From assembly GCA_031286615.1 (NCBI GenBank), contig JAITUA010000013.1, forward strand, positions 558,001 to 622,000: 64,000 bases of DNA. The letters are read 5' to 3'. The translations under genes were made by a program, and so were the position numbers. Below the pieces are notes generated by a model. That model searched no databases. It was not told the DNA's origin and worked only from the letters and a program-made list of their open reading frames with translations. Shown here in pieces: positions 28,603 through 38,027 of this stretch (positions are counted from its first letter, which is position 1; every line of letters starts with the position of its first letter). This stretch comes from Chryseobacterium sp. GTDB lineage: Bacteria > Bacteroidota > Bacteroidia > Flavobacteriales > Weeksellaceae.

Positions 28603-29142
28603 TTAAGGTTTTAATGGTATTCTTGCTTTTATCTGATCCTCAAAAACTTTATAACCTTGTTTTTTCAAATCTTTAATATAATCTGTACAGCCTAATAATG
28701 TAGCAGTATACTCATTATGCTTAGATTCAATATCTAAATAGTAACTTTTGTTAGGTTTAATATGATAAAAAAAATCAATATTTAAGAGTGCTATTTCTAC
28801 GATTAAGGACTCTTTCTTTTTTAATAGTATAAAATCTTCTTTACAATCTTCTAAGTCTCTTGAATAATAACCTTTTGGAATCATTTTTTCTGGTTGGCTA
28901 TATAACTCATTGCATTCATATACATAAGTTTTACCACGAAAACCCTGCGGATCTATAATGTAATTATTATCTGTATGATTGATAATTTTGTATTTGTATG
29001 CTTTATTTGGATCAAGATACCTTTCAATCGATACAGCCGAATCCATTAAGAAAATTTCCACATCTCTTTTTTTATTTACTTTTATTTGAGAAAAGTAAAA
29101 TCCGAATATAAATATTCCAAAGAAGCAATAAAATCTTTTCAT
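28603..29142 (-). CDS. secreted protein of unknown function, candidate immunity protein
   Basis: This 179-residue protein has a signal peptide (MKRFYCFFGIFIFGFYFSQ) and no lipobox. The mature part contains NKAYKYKIINHTDNNYIIDP, a Lys/Asp-rich middle and two cysteines in YECNEL and LEDCKED, with a third in LLGCTDY. I recognise no domain. It is the most upstream gene of the minus-strand toxin-immunity block and ends against the second tip fragment. It has an intact frame, unlike its neighbours. Confidence 0.55.
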   Translation of the reverse strand: MKRFYCFFGIFIFGFYFSQIKVNKKRDVEIFLMDSAVSIERYLDPNKAYKYKIINHTDNNYIIDPQGFRGKTYVYECNELYSQPEKMIPKGYYSRDLEDCKEDFILLKKKESLIVEIALLNIDFFYHIKPNKSYYLDIESKHNEYTATLLGCTDYIKDLKKQGYKVFEDQIKARIPLKP

Positions 29143-29505
29143 TTATCTATATTTATTTCATTACTCTATTAAATACTGGAAATAACTTCTGATATAAAGT
29201 GTTAACTTCATTTGACGACATTTACTGAAATTATAAACTCCACAGACTGTATTTCAGTATCAACTCCAAATTTGTTAAAAATACTATATTTTTATTTTAA
29301 ATAGGGATTAATATATTGATTTTATGTATGTTTTATCAACTGTAGAAAATATTCAAACAGAAATTATTTAGAATATGTTTTTTTAAAATAAATTTTTGTT
29401 TTGTATAAAAATATTTTTTGATTCTGTCTGCGTTGTTTTTCTTTGAATTTCAACTTTTAAGATGAGTGGCTACCCATTTTAGAAAAAATCTCTACCTTTG
29501 TAACA
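29143..29505. other. AT-rich divergent intergenic region
   Basis: No gene is seen. A perfect TAnnTTTG box, TACCTTTG (29493-29500), lies only 5 bp before the ATG of the plus-strand gene. If used, it would give a nearly leaderless transcript. Confidence 0.5.
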
Positions 29506-29829
29506 ATGAACCTCTTAAGATGGATACTGGCAGTTTACTTCATAGCATTATCACTGATGCCATGTGAAGACACGTCTCATCCTCTGAATTCTGGAGATAA
29601 TAAAATAGCATTAAGTATTCATGGTGTTCATTCAACAGAAAAAGGAGATATATGTTCTCCATTATGTGCCTGCAGCTGTTGCCAGATGACAGTTTCGGCA
29701 TTTAAGATGGATCCACTATTGGAAATTCCGGAGCAGGTTCCTGCTTATTTTTCAAAGAAGATTCTATTCCATAAAAACGACTTTGCTTACCAGATTTACG
29801 ATCCTATCTGGCAGCCTCCTAAAATTTAA
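29506..29829 (+). CDS. small exported Cys-rich protein (DUF6660-like) at the head of the metal-efflux region
   Basis: This 107-residue protein begins with a hydrophobic leader (WILAVYFIALSLMPCED). A cysteine cluster in CSPLCACSCCQM at about 51-62 could bind metal. Similar short proteins (DUF6660) commonly precede CzcA/CusA pumps in Flavobacteriia, an assignment I make from sequence style and context. It is separated from the pump gene by 148 bp holding a palindromic operator and a second promoter, so it may be expressed separately. Its role is unknown. Confidence 0.7.
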   Translation: MNLLRWILAVYFIALSLMPCEDTSHPLNSGDNKIALSIHGVHSTEKGDICSPLCACSCCQMTVSAFKMDPLLEIPEQVPAYFSKKILFHKNDFAYQIYDPIWQPPKI

Positions 29830-29886
29830 TTTTTATTGACTTTTAGAAAGCCTATGCTTTCTGATACTTAACCGTGCTTGAAACTT

Positions 29887-29922
29887 TGCAATACCATTGC
29901 AGAGGTTTTCAGGATATTTTTG
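29887..29922 (+). promoter_or_regulatory. palindromic operator and promoter of the CzcA operon
   Basis: TGCAATACCATTGCA (29887-29901) is a perfect inverted repeat with a 3-nt centre. The -7 box TATTTTTG begins at 29915, exactly 13 nt beyond it. The same palindrome with the same 13-nt spacing occurs before the P-type ATPase gene at 37976. The palindrome covers the -33 region, as expected for a repressor site. The Fur-family protein encoded at 37564 is the natural candidate to bind it. Confidence 0.7.
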
Positions 29923-29977
29923 CTGCAGTATTTTATGCTGTGTGCATTCACTTTTCAATAAAAATTAAATACAAATC

Positions 29978-32900
29978 GTGTTAGATAAAATCATAAAATT
30001 CAGTATCAGGAATAAGGTGATCATTGGCTTGATGACTCTGGTGCTGATCATCTGGGGAACGTGGAGTGCCACCAGATTACCGATAGATGCTGTGCCGGAT
30101 ATCACCAACAATCAGGTACAGATTATCACTGTATGTCCTACATTGGCGGGACAGGAAGTGGAACAGTTGGTGACTTTTCCCATCGAACAGAGTATTGCCA
30201 ATGTTCCCGATATTCAGGAAACAAGAAGTATTTCAAGATTCGGACTTTCTGTAATTACAGTGGTGTTCAAAGAAAATGTAGATGTATACTTTGCGAGACA
30301 GCTCATTAATGAACAGCTGAAAAACGCAGTAGAAGAAATTCCAAAAGGAGTGGGAACTCCGGAGCTGGCTCCCGTAAGTACAGGTCTTGGAGAAGTGTAC
30401 CAGTATATTCTTCACCCTAAAAAGGGAAGCGAAAAGAAATACAATGCCAAAGAACTCCGCACTATGCAGGACTGGATCGTTCGCAGACAACTGAATGGAA
30501 CACCGGGTGTTGCGGAAATCAATAGTTTCGGAGGAGAATTAAAACAGTATGAAGTAGCTATTGATCCCAACCGTTTAAAGGCAATGGGAACAAGTATTAC
30601 CGAAATATTTACAGCCCTTGAAAAAAACAACCAAAATACAGGAGGAGCTTATATTGATAAAAAGCCTAACGCCTATTTTATCCGAGGAATTGGTCTGGTT
30701 ACTTCTTTGGAAGATATCAAAAATATTGCAGTTAAAAACGAAACAGGAAGCGTTCCGATCTTTATAAAAGACGTTGCAGATGTTCGCTTAGGAAGTGCCG
30801 TTCGTTATGGAGCTTTAACGTATGACGGGAAAGTAGATGCCGTAGGTGGAGTAGTGATGATGCTAAAAGGAGCCAACAGTAATGAAGTGGTCAGCAATAT
30901 CAAAGCAAAAATTCCAACTATTCAGAAGTCTCTTCCGGATGATGTTATTATAGAACTATTTCTGGATAGAACAGACCTTGTAGATAGAGCGATCAATACC
31001 GTACAGAAAAACCTCATCGAAGGAGCGCTGATTGTTATTTTCGTTCTTGTCGTTTTTCTCGGAAATCTGAGAGCCGGACTTATTGTGGCTTCGGCCATTC
31101 CGCTTTCCTTGTTGTTTGCATTAGGAATGATGAATGTTTTCGGGGTAAGTGCCAATCTGATGAGCCTTGGAGCCATAGATTTCGGATTGATTGTAGATGG
31201 AGCCGTTATCATTGTAGAAGCTACTTTACATCACTTGGGAGTAAGGAAATCTGTCCGTGCATTAACACAGTCTGAAATGGATGAAGAAGTATTCCTTTCT
31301 GCATCAAAGATCAGAAGCAGTGCCGCTTTCGGAGAAATTATTATCCTTATCGTATATATCCCGATTCTTACACTGGCTGGTGTAGAAGGGAAAATGTTTA
31401 CGCCAATGGCAAAAACAGTAGGATTTGCTATTCTGGGAGCTTTGATTTTATCTCTGACTTACATTCCAATGATGAGCGCCTTGTTTTTATCTAAGAAAAT
31501 ATCCCATAAAGAAACCTTCTCGGATAAAATGATGAACCGTCTGCAAAAGGTATATCAGCCATTATTACAGAAAGCTATTAAAGTAAAATATATCATTGTT
31601 TCAGCAACAGCTGTAGTCTTCCTTATTTCTGCTTTTATATTTAAAAATATGGGAGGGGAGTTTATTCCTCAATTGCAGGAAGGAGATTTTGCATTTCACT
31701 GTATTTTACCACAGGGAAGCTCATTAAGCCAGAGTATAGAAACCTCGATGCAGGCGTCAAGAATTATCAAACAGTTTGATGAAGTGAAAATGGTGGTCGG
31801 AAAAACAGGTTCCGCTGAAGTTCCTACAGACCCGATGCCTCCCGAAGCGACAGATATGATTGTGGTATTAAAACCACAAAGCGAATGGAAAACCAAGAAA
31901 TCTTACAACGAGCTGGCCGATGAGATCAGCGAAAAGCTGGAAACCATTCCCGGGGTATTCTTTGAAAAAAACCAGCCTATTCAGATGCGTTTCAATGAAC
32001 TGATGACCGGGATCAGACAGGATGTTGCCGTAAAAATTTTCGGAGAAAACCTGGATTCTTTATCAGTGTACGCAGATAAAGTTGGGAAAATTATTCAGAC
32101 AGTGGACGGAGCTACAGCCCCTCAGATTGAAAGAGTAAGTGGTCTTCCACAGATCAACGTACAATACGACAGAACAAGAATTGCCAATTACGGATTGAAT
32201 ATCGAGGATGTCAACAATGCGGTAAGCACAGCATTTGCAGGAAAAGCTGCCGGACAGGTTTTTGAAAATGAAAGACGTTTTGATCTCGTAGTCCGTCTGG
32301 ACAGTCTTCACAGAACCGATATTTCAGATGTGAACAACCTGATGATTACTTCCAGTACAGGAGCGCAGATCCCATTATCTCAGGTCGCTAATATCAGTTA
32401 TAAACTTGGGCCTGCACAGATCAGCCGTGAGCAGGGAAAACGTAGAATTGTAATCGGATTTAACGTAAAAGACCGTGATGTGGAAAGTGTGGTGAAAGAT
32501 ATTCAGGCAAAACTGAATAAAGTGAAACTTCCCTCAGGATATTACTTTACCTACGGAGGTCAGTTTGAAAACCTGCAGGAAGCAAGCAAGCGTCTGATGA
32601 TCGCTGTTCCGGTATCTCTGCTTCTTATTTTTATGCTGTTGTATTTTACTTTCCACTCATTCAAACAGGCTGCATTGATCTTTACAGCCATTCCTATGAG
32701 TGCCATTGGTGGTGTATTTGCGCTTTTAGTGAGAGATATGCCGTTCAGTATCAGTGCCGGGATCGGATTTATTGCTCTTTTTGGAGTGGCAGTACTGAAC
32801 GGAATTGTTTTGATCGGAACATTCAACCAATTAGAAAAAGACGGTGAAACAGATATTCTGAAAAGAGTATTTGAAGGAACAAAAACCAGATTGAGACCGG

Positions 32901-34339
32901 TATTAATGACCGCTACAGTAGCTTCATTAGGATTTTTACCTATGGCTATTTCTACAGGAGCAGGAGCAGAAGTACAGAAACCGTTGGCAACGGTAGTGAT
33001 TGGAGGTCTGGTAACAGCTACTTTCCTTACATTATTCGTTTTGCCAATGTTGTATATCATTTTTAACACAAAGATTTTGAAAAGAAAAAATAATAATGCG
33101 GGAATGTTTACAGCAGTTCTTGTTGTAGGATTCATGATGCTGGGACAGGCTTTTAAAGCACAGTCCAGACCTATCTCCGTGGAACAGGCGGTAGAGCAGG
33201 CAGTGAATAATAATTTAACCTTACAGTCAAAAGATCTAAGCATTAAATCTGCCGAAGCATTAAGACCCACAGCAAAAGAACTTCCCAAGTTAAGTTTTGA
33301 AGCCCAGCTTGGACAATACAACAGTCCGAAGTTTGACCAATCGTTTGCTATTTCACAAAGTATTCCTTTTCCCACGCTGTTTAAGGCAAGAAAAGACTTA
33401 ATCAATGAAAATATTAAAAGTAAACAGATTGATAAAGAAATCACAGCTAATGAACTGATAAAACAGGTTCGTACTTATTATTATCAGATTGAATATCTCC
33501 AGTATAATAAAGCTCAGCTGACCAGTCTGGACAAATATTATGAGGAGTTTATCAGAATTGCAACCGTAAGATTCAAAGCGGGTGATATCAAAAAGATTGA
33601 AATCAGTACCGCAGAAACTCAGAAAGGAGAAATTGATCTGCTGCTCAGACAGAACGAAGTTTTCCTGACTAATGCTTATAAGAATTTAAAGACTCTGATG
33701 AATACGTCAGAAGATCTCGAAGTTCCGTTTAATAAAGATTATGCTCCTTTAAAAGCAGAAAATGTACTCGACAGTGCATTGGTAGCCAACAATCCATCTG
33801 TAAAAGCATTTTATCAGGAAATGGAAATCGCAGAAAAAAATAAGAAAGTTGAAAAATCACTTGGACTGCCAGATTTCAGTCTGGGATATACCAATCAGTC
33901 TTTGATAGGTCTTCATACCATCAACGGCCAGGAGAATTTTTATAATTCAGGAAAACGTTTTCAGTCGGCAACAGTAGGAGTAGCAATTCCTTTGACATTT
34001 GGCGCTACAAAAGCAAGAATTCAGGCTCTGGAATATGACAGGCAGGTTGCAGAAACCAATGCGAAAATGCAGCAAAAACAACTTTCAGCACAGTTGGACA
34101 ATGCTTTCAGTCAGTACCAGCAGGATATTCAGCAGTATGATTATTATACAAGTCAGGCTTTGCCTAATGCTGAGAAAATTGTAAAAGCAGCCCAGTTAGG
34201 ATATAAAACAGGAGAAATTTCTTATGTGGAATATCTTTTTGCACTCCAGACTGCTACCAATATTCAGTTGAAATACCTGGAATCTATCCAGCAGGTGAAC
34301 CAATCTGTAGTAACCATTAATTCAATCATTAATAAATAA
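29978..34339 (+). CDS. CzcA-type heavy-metal RND pump fused to a TolC-like outer-membrane factor
   Basis: This 1453-residue protein starts with GTG. Residues 1 to about 1035 are a complete heavy-metal RND pump. Transmembrane helix 4 contains DFGLIVDGAVIIVE starting at 401, the acidic pattern of Zn/Co/Cd pumps (CzcA) rather than the Cu/Ag pattern of CusA. From about 1043 a hydrophobic stretch (MFTAVLVVGFMMLGQAF, then KAQS) looks like a retained signal peptide. Residues from about 1065 to the end form a TolC-family outer-membrane factor with two helical repeats. The fusion is known in Flavobacteriia. Cleavage after the internal signal could yield separate proteins. The adaptor gene follows directly. 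Confidence 0.93.
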   Translation: MLDKIIKFSIRNKVIIGLMTLVLIIWGTWSATRLPIDAVPDITNNQVQIITVCPTLAGQEVEQLVTFPIEQSIANVPDIQETRSISRFGLSVITVVFKENVDVYFARQLINEQLKNAVEEIPKGVGTPELAPVSTGLGEVYQYILHPKKGSEKKYNAKELRTMQDWIVRRQLNGTPGVAEINSFGGELKQYEVAIDPNRLKAMGTSITEIFTALEKNNQNTGGAYIDKKPNAYFIRGIGLVTSLEDIKNIAVKNETGSVPIFIKDVADVRLGSAVRYGALTYDGKVDAVGGVVMMLKGANSNEVVSNIKAKIPTIQKSLPDDVIIELFLDRTDLVDRAINTVQKNLIEGALIVIFVLVVFLGNLRAGLIVASAIPLSLLFALGMMNVFGVSANLMSLGAIDFGLIVDGAVIIVEATLHHLGVRKSVRALTQSEMDEEVFLSASKIRSSAAFGEIIILIVYIPILTLAGVEGKMFTPMAKTVGFAILGALILSLTYIPMMSALFLSKKISHKETFSDKMMNRLQKVYQPLLQKAIKVKYIIVSATAVVFLISAFIFKNMGGEFIPQLQEGDFAFHCILPQGSSLSQSIETSMQASRIIKQFDEVKMVVGKTGSAEVPTDPMPPEATDMIVVLKPQSEWKTKKSYNELADEISEKLETIPGVFFEKNQPIQMRFNELMTGIRQDVAVKIFGENLDSLSVYADKVGKIIQTVDGATAPQIERVSGLPQINVQYDRTRIANYGLNIEDVNNAVSTAFAGKAAGQVFENERRFDLVVRLDSLHRTDISDVNNLMITSSTGAQIPLSQVANISYKLGPAQISREQGKRRIVIGFNVKDRDVESVVKDIQAKLNKVKLPSGYYFTYGGQFENLQEASKRLMIAVPVSLLLIFMLLYFTFHSFKQAALIFTAIPMSAIGGVFALLVRDMPFSISAGIGFIALFGVAVLNGIVLIGTFNQLEKDGETDILKRVFEGTKTRLRPVLMTATVASLGFLPMAISTGAGAEVQKPLATVVIGGLVTATFLTLFVLPMLYIIFNTKILKRKNNNAGMFTAVLVVGFMMLGQAFKAQSRPISVEQAVEQAVNNNLTLQSKDLSIKSAEALRPTAKELPKLSFEAQLGQYNSPKFDQSFAISQSIPFPTLFKARKDLINENIKSKQIDKEITANELIKQVRTYYYQIEYLQYNKAQLTSLDKYYEEFIRIATVRFKAGDIKKIEISTAETQKGEIDLLLRQNEVFLTNAYKNLKTLMNTSEDLEVPFNKDYAPLKAENVLDSALVANNPSVKAFYQEMEIAEKNKKVEKSLGLPDFSLGYTNQSLIGLHTINGQENFYNSGKRFQSATVGVAIPLTFGATKARIQALEYDRQVAETNAKMQQKQLSAQLDNAFSQYQQDIQQYDYYTSQALPNAEKIVKAAQLGYKTGEISYVEYLFALQTATNIQLKYLESIQQVNQSVVTINSIINK

Positions 34340-34385
34340 TATGAAAGTGCTGAAATACAATATCAGACAAAATACATTCTTAGAT

Positions 34386-35615
34386 ATGAAACTCAAATAT
34401 AATATCATACCCCTTATCCTGATTTCACTATTACTGACAAGTTGTGGAAAAAAAGAATCTGCAGAAGAAAAAGTCCCTGAAAAAACAGAACAAAAAGAAT
34501 CTGCCCACGAAGAAGGTCCACAAACTATAGCATCGCTTACAGAAGATCAAATGAAGTCTGTAGGAGTTGCTTTAGGAACAGTAGAAATGAAAGAACTAAC
34601 TTCTACTATAAAAGCAAACGGTCTGCTGAGCGTTCCCAACAGTAATAAAGCAACTATTACTTCGCTGTACGGAGGAATTATCAAAACCATCAATATTCAG
34701 GTTGGAAGTATCGTGAAGAAAGGACAAGTTATTGCAACCATTGCTAATCCGGAATACATCCAGCTTCAGGAAGATTATCTGACTACAAACAGCAGAATAA
34801 CCTATGCAGAACAGGAATACAGAAGACAGAGAGAACTTTTTGATAATGATGCAGGAGCGAAGAAAAACCTTCAAAGTGCCGATGCTGAGCTTAAAACATT
34901 AAGAACAAAAAGAGCTTCTCTGTTGAAACAGCTGCAGATGATGGGAATAAGTCCTGGTAAAGTTAACAATGGAAATATGAAATCCGGGTTGGTGATCACG
35001 GCTCCTATCGGCGGAACGATCAGCAGCATTACAGCGCAGATCGGAAGTTATGTAGATATCTCTTCTCCTGTGGCCACAGTAATTGATAACGGTTCTATCC
35101 ATCTCGATCTACAGGTGTTTGAAAAAGATCTTCCTAAAATGAGAGTAGGGCAGATTGTTCATTTTAAACTGACCAACAATCCGGAAACCGAATATGATGC
35201 TAGAATTTACAGTATTGGCTCTTCTTTTGAAAACGAAAGCAAAACCATCTCTATGCATTGTGAGGTAATCGGAAATAAATCTGGATTGATTGACGGAATG
35301 AATATCACCGGAATCGTAAGCCTTGATAAAAGCACAACCCCTGCAGTTCCTACAGAAGCCATTGTAGAAGCAGATGGAAAATACTACGTGTTTATTCAGA
35401 CCGATAAAAAAGAAGAAGAAGAGCATGAAGAAAAAGGAAAACCACATCCAAAGACCTTAAATTTTGAAAAAATAGAAGTGGTGAAAGGAACATCCGATAT
35501 GGGATATACTGCGATAACCCCGGTAGGAAATATTCCTGACAATGCAAAGATTGTGGTGAAAGGCGCTTTTTTCGTAAATGCTAAACTGGTTAATTCAGGA
35601 GAACACGAACATTAA
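34386..35615 (+). CDS. RND efflux periplasmic adaptor lipoprotein (CzcB/CusB type)
   Basis: With the ATG at 34386 the protein has 409 residues and a clean lipoprotein signal (MKLKYNIIPLILISLLLTSC). An in-frame ATG at 34341, 2 bp after the pump stop, would add 15 residues and spoil the signal. Domains are a charged linker, a barrel-sandwich/lipoyl region (ITSLYGGIIKTINIQVGSIV, then VITAPIGGTISSITAQIGSY), a helical hairpin between its halves, and beta-barrel and membrane-proximal domains. A short His/Glu segment (EEEEHEEKGKPHPK) and the terminal GEHEH may bind metal. It bridges the pump and outer-membrane parts of the same operon. Confidence 0.92.
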   Translation: MKLKYNIIPLILISLLLTSCGKKESAEEKVPEKTEQKESAHEEGPQTIASLTEDQMKSVGVALGTVEMKELTSTIKANGLLSVPNSNKATITSLYGGIIKTINIQVGSIVKKGQVIATIANPEYIQLQEDYLTTNSRITYAEQEYRRQRELFDNDAGAKKNLQSADAELKTLRTKRASLLKQLQMMGISPGKVNNGNMKSGLVITAPIGGTISSITAQIGSYVDISSPVATVIDNGSIHLDLQVFEKDLPKMRVGQIVHFKLTNNPETEYDARIYSIGSSFENESKTISMHCEVIGNKSGLIDGMNITGIVSLDKSTTPAVPTEAIVEADGKYYVFIQTDKKEEEEHEEKGKPHPKTLNFEKIEVVKGTSDMGYTAITPVGNIPDNAKIVVKGAFFVNAKLVNSGEHEH

Positions 35616-35749
35616 TGAAAGCAGCCGGAACCAGTGAAATGTCGATTTTTATCCTTAAATTAGAGCTGTTTACGGAGTTTTTTATTGAATAAAAGCGGCA
35701 GGAAAAAAGTAAAGATTATCTCACCGAATTTTTAATAAATGACCTGATT

Positions 35750-36631
35750 ATGTTACTAAACAAAAAAATATCAGTCTGGTATTTCATCCGTGAAATAAAA
35801 ACCCAAATTCTGTTCATCGGAATATTTGCCATTGCCATTGGTCTTTTGGACGAATTGCCGTGGTTTCGCAAAATATCCTTGCCGTTGAATATTCCTGCAT
35901 TGCTGGGAACAGCGGTATCATTGCTGTTGGCATTCCGGACTTCCCAGTCCTACGAAAGATGGTGGGAAGCCAGAACAGTCTGGGGAGCCATTGTCAACGA
36001 TTCCAGAACTTTTGTGAGACTGGTCATTCAGTTTATGCCTGCCGGAGATGATAAAATAATAAAAGATTTTGCCGAAAGACAGATCATCTGGACCTATGTC
36101 CTTGGAGAATCGCTGAGAAAACTTCCGTTTTCTGAAAAAGTACAGCAATATCTGGATAAACATCAGATCAAAGGAACCAATATTCCCAATGCTATTCTGG
36201 ACGAACACTCCAGACAGTTGAAAGAAATTGCGGTTTCCAAAATACTGACGGATTTCCAACAGATGCAGCTGAACGATATCATTACAAGGCTCTGCGACAG
36301 TATGGGAAAATGCGAAAGGCTGAAGAATACGGTTTTCCCGCGTTCTTACAGTGTTTTAGTTCATATTTTGATCTATGTTTTTGCTGCTATACTTCCGTTT
36401 GGGCTTGATGATTCACAGTTGTTGGTAGAAATTGCAATCACTTTCCTGGTTCCGGTGACATTCATTGCTATTGAAAAAACATCTATCATTATGCAGGATC
36501 CTTTTGAAAATGGCCCTGTAGATACCCCGGTGACTTCTCTGGCACAAACCATAGAGATTAATATCAGACAAATGATCGGTGAACAAAATGTTCCACCCAA
36601 AAAAGAAAATACATCCTATTACGAAATGTAA
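35750..36631 (+). CDS. bestrophin-family membrane protein
   Basis: This 293-residue protein matches bacterial bestrophins (UPF0187), pentameric anion or cation channels. Features include WFRKISLPLNIPALLGTAVS, LAFRTSQSYERWWEARTVWG near 60-80, and IIMQDPFENGPVDTP in the C-terminal half. Four or so transmembrane segments are visible. It lies 134 bp after the adaptor gene and 18 bp before the CDF gene. Its part in metal homeostasis is suggested only by location. Confidence 0.88.
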   Translation: MLLNKKISVWYFIREIKTQILFIGIFAIAIGLLDELPWFRKISLPLNIPALLGTAVSLLLAFRTSQSYERWWEARTVWGAIVNDSRTFVRLVIQFMPAGDDKIIKDFAERQIIWTYVLGESLRKLPFSEKVQQYLDKHQIKGTNIPNAILDEHSRQLKEIAVSKILTDFQQMQLNDIITRLCDSMGKCERLKNTVFPRSYSVLVHILIYVFAAILPFGLDDSQLLVEIAITFLVPVTFIAIEKTSIIMQDPFENGPVDTPVTSLAQTIEINIRQMIGEQNVPPKKENTSYYEM

Positions 36632-36649
36632 TTAAACCATACATACAAT

Positions 36650-37546
36650 ATGGAAAACACACCAACACAAACCGTTTCTGCAGGAAGCAGACATAAAAAA
36701 AGCTTACTGATTGTTCTGTGCCTCAGTGGAACTTATCTTATAGCTGAGGTTATTGGCGGAATCATTACCAATAGTCTTGCATTATTAGCAGACGCAGCTC
36801 ACATGTTGACCGATGTGGTAGGATTATTGTTGGCATTTATAGCCATTAAAATTGGAGAGAGAAAAGCAGATCCTTCCAGAACATACGGATATTACCGTAC
36901 CGAAATATTAGCAGCAGTAGTGAATGCTGTTGTTTTACTTGGGATATCAATCTATGTTTTGTTTGAAGCGTACCAGAGATTTCAGAACCCGCCGGAAGTA
37001 CAAAGCAAATCAATGCTTATCGTTGCAGGAATTGGGTTGATCGTCAATATTGTGGGAATGATGATCCTGAGAAAAGACTCAGAAGGCAGCCTGAATATGA
37101 AAGGCGCGTATTTTGAAGTACTTTCGGATATGCTTACTTCAGTAGGTGTAATGATTGCCGGAGTAATTATGCTGACCACGGGATGGTATTATGCTGATCC
37201 ATTGATTTCGGCAGCAATCGGATTGCTGATCTTTCCAAGAACATGGAGACTATTGAAAGAAGCAATCAATGTTTTACTCGAAGGAACTCCAAAAGATGTT
37301 GATATCCATGAACTACGTACATCTCTGGAAAAAACTCCCGGGGTAAAAAATGTTCATGATCTGCATGTTTGGTCGCTGACATCCAGTGTGAATGCAATGA
37401 GCGCACATGTTGTAAAGAAAGCGGAGTATTCTCAAAATCAATTATTAAAAACATTAACGGATACCACTATTAATAACTTTAAAATCAGTCATACGACTTT
37501 TCAGATAGAAGAGGAAGGCTATGAAGAAAATGAAGTACATCTGTAA
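36650..37546 (+). CDS. cation diffusion facilitator, CzcD/ZitB type zinc exporter
   Basis: This 298-residue protein has six transmembrane helices and a cytoplasmic C-terminal domain. The metal site is visible as HMLTD in helix 2 (LLADAAHMLTDVV) and EVLSDMLTS in helix 5, as in CzcD-type exporters. The C-terminal domain includes TPGVKNVHDLHVWSLTSSVNAMS, a cytosolic ferredoxin-like fold with metal-binding histidines. It would export Zn and related divalent cations to the periplasm, where the RND system could take them out. Confidence 0.93.
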   Translation: MENTPTQTVSAGSRHKKSLLIVLCLSGTYLIAEVIGGIITNSLALLADAAHMLTDVVGLLLAFIAIKIGERKADPSRTYGYYRTEILAAVVNAVVLLGISIYVLFEAYQRFQNPPEVQSKSMLIVAGIGLIVNIVGMMILRKDSEGSLNMKGAYFEVLSDMLTSVGVMIAGVIMLTTGWYYADPLISAAIGLLIFPRTWRLLKEAINVLLEGTPKDVDIHELRTSLEKTPGVKNVHDLHVWSLTSSVNAMSAHVVKKAEYSQNQLLKTLTDTTINNFKISHTTFQIEEEGYEENEVHL

Positions 37547-37563
37547 AATTTTAAAAGCGTACA

Positions 37564-37983
37564 ATGAAAAAAGACATAGAACACAAACTCATTGATAAAA
37601 ATACCAAGCCCACAAGTATGAGGATTCTGGTATATGATTTTTTGAGCTCTCAGGAAGCGGCTTTATCTCTTTCTGAAATAGAAAATCACTTCGAAAATGC
37701 GGACAGAATCACCATCTACAGAACATTGAAAACCTTTGAAGAAAAAGGAATTGTCCATAGCATTCAGGAGAATACCACCACAAAATATAAACTTTGTGAA
37801 GACAATTGTGACGAAAAAACACATAAAGACTGGCACCTGCATTTTTACTGTAAAATATGCAAACAAACCACCTGCAAAGAAGATATTTCCTTTCCTGAAA
37901 ACATACAGACCAATTTCAGGATAGATGAAATACGGTTGTTTGCCAAAGGAATCTGCGAAAACTGTCTTGAAAGTTTGCAATAG
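37564..37983 (+). CDS. Fur-family transcriptional regulator
   Basis: This 139-residue protein has the Fur layout: an N-terminal winged helix with a recognition region ADRITIYRTLKTFEEKGIVH and a C-terminal metal and dimer domain. The latter has HLHFYCKICKQTTC and CENCLESL, the two CxxC pairs of the structural zinc site. It lies between the CDF and P-type ATPase genes, and its stop codon sits inside a palindrome shared with the CzcA promoter. It is therefore the best candidate for local metal-dependent control. Zur, Fur or another metal preference cannot be read directly. Confidence 0.93.
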   Translation: MKKDIEHKLIDKNTKPTSMRILVYDFLSSQEAALSLSEIENHFENADRITIYRTLKTFEEKGIVHSIQENTTTKYKLCEDNCDEKTHKDWHLHFYCKICKQTTCKEDISFPENIQTNFRIDEIRLFAKGICENCLESLQ

Positions 37984-38011
37984 CATTGCATCAGTCTCAC
38001 CTTTACATTTG
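37976..38011 (+). promoter_or_regulatory. palindromic operator and promoter of the P-type ATPase gene
   Basis: TGCAATAGCATTGCA (37976-37990) is a perfect inverted repeat with a 3-nt centre. It includes the TAG stop of the Fur-family gene. TACATTTG follows at 38004-38011, 13 nt later, as in the CzcA promoter at 29887. The ATPase ATG is at 38028. Confidence 0.7.
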
Positions 38012-38027
38012 TATAAAAATATCAGTT

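Noticed and set aside
24485-29142. Possible insertion sequence or integron behind the susD tail duplication
   Set aside because: No transposase or integrase gene, terminal inverted repeats or attC-like sites were seen, so recombination between repeats is the simpler view.
32560-33444. Minus-strand open frame of 294 codons inside the CzcA gene
   Set aside because: It is complementary to well-conserved RND transmembrane sequence, so the plus-strand reading is decisive.
37986-38027. In-frame TTG start extending the P-type ATPase
   Set aside because: It lies inside the palindromic operator and upstream of the -7 box. The Cys-rich MEKCC start at 38028 is natural.
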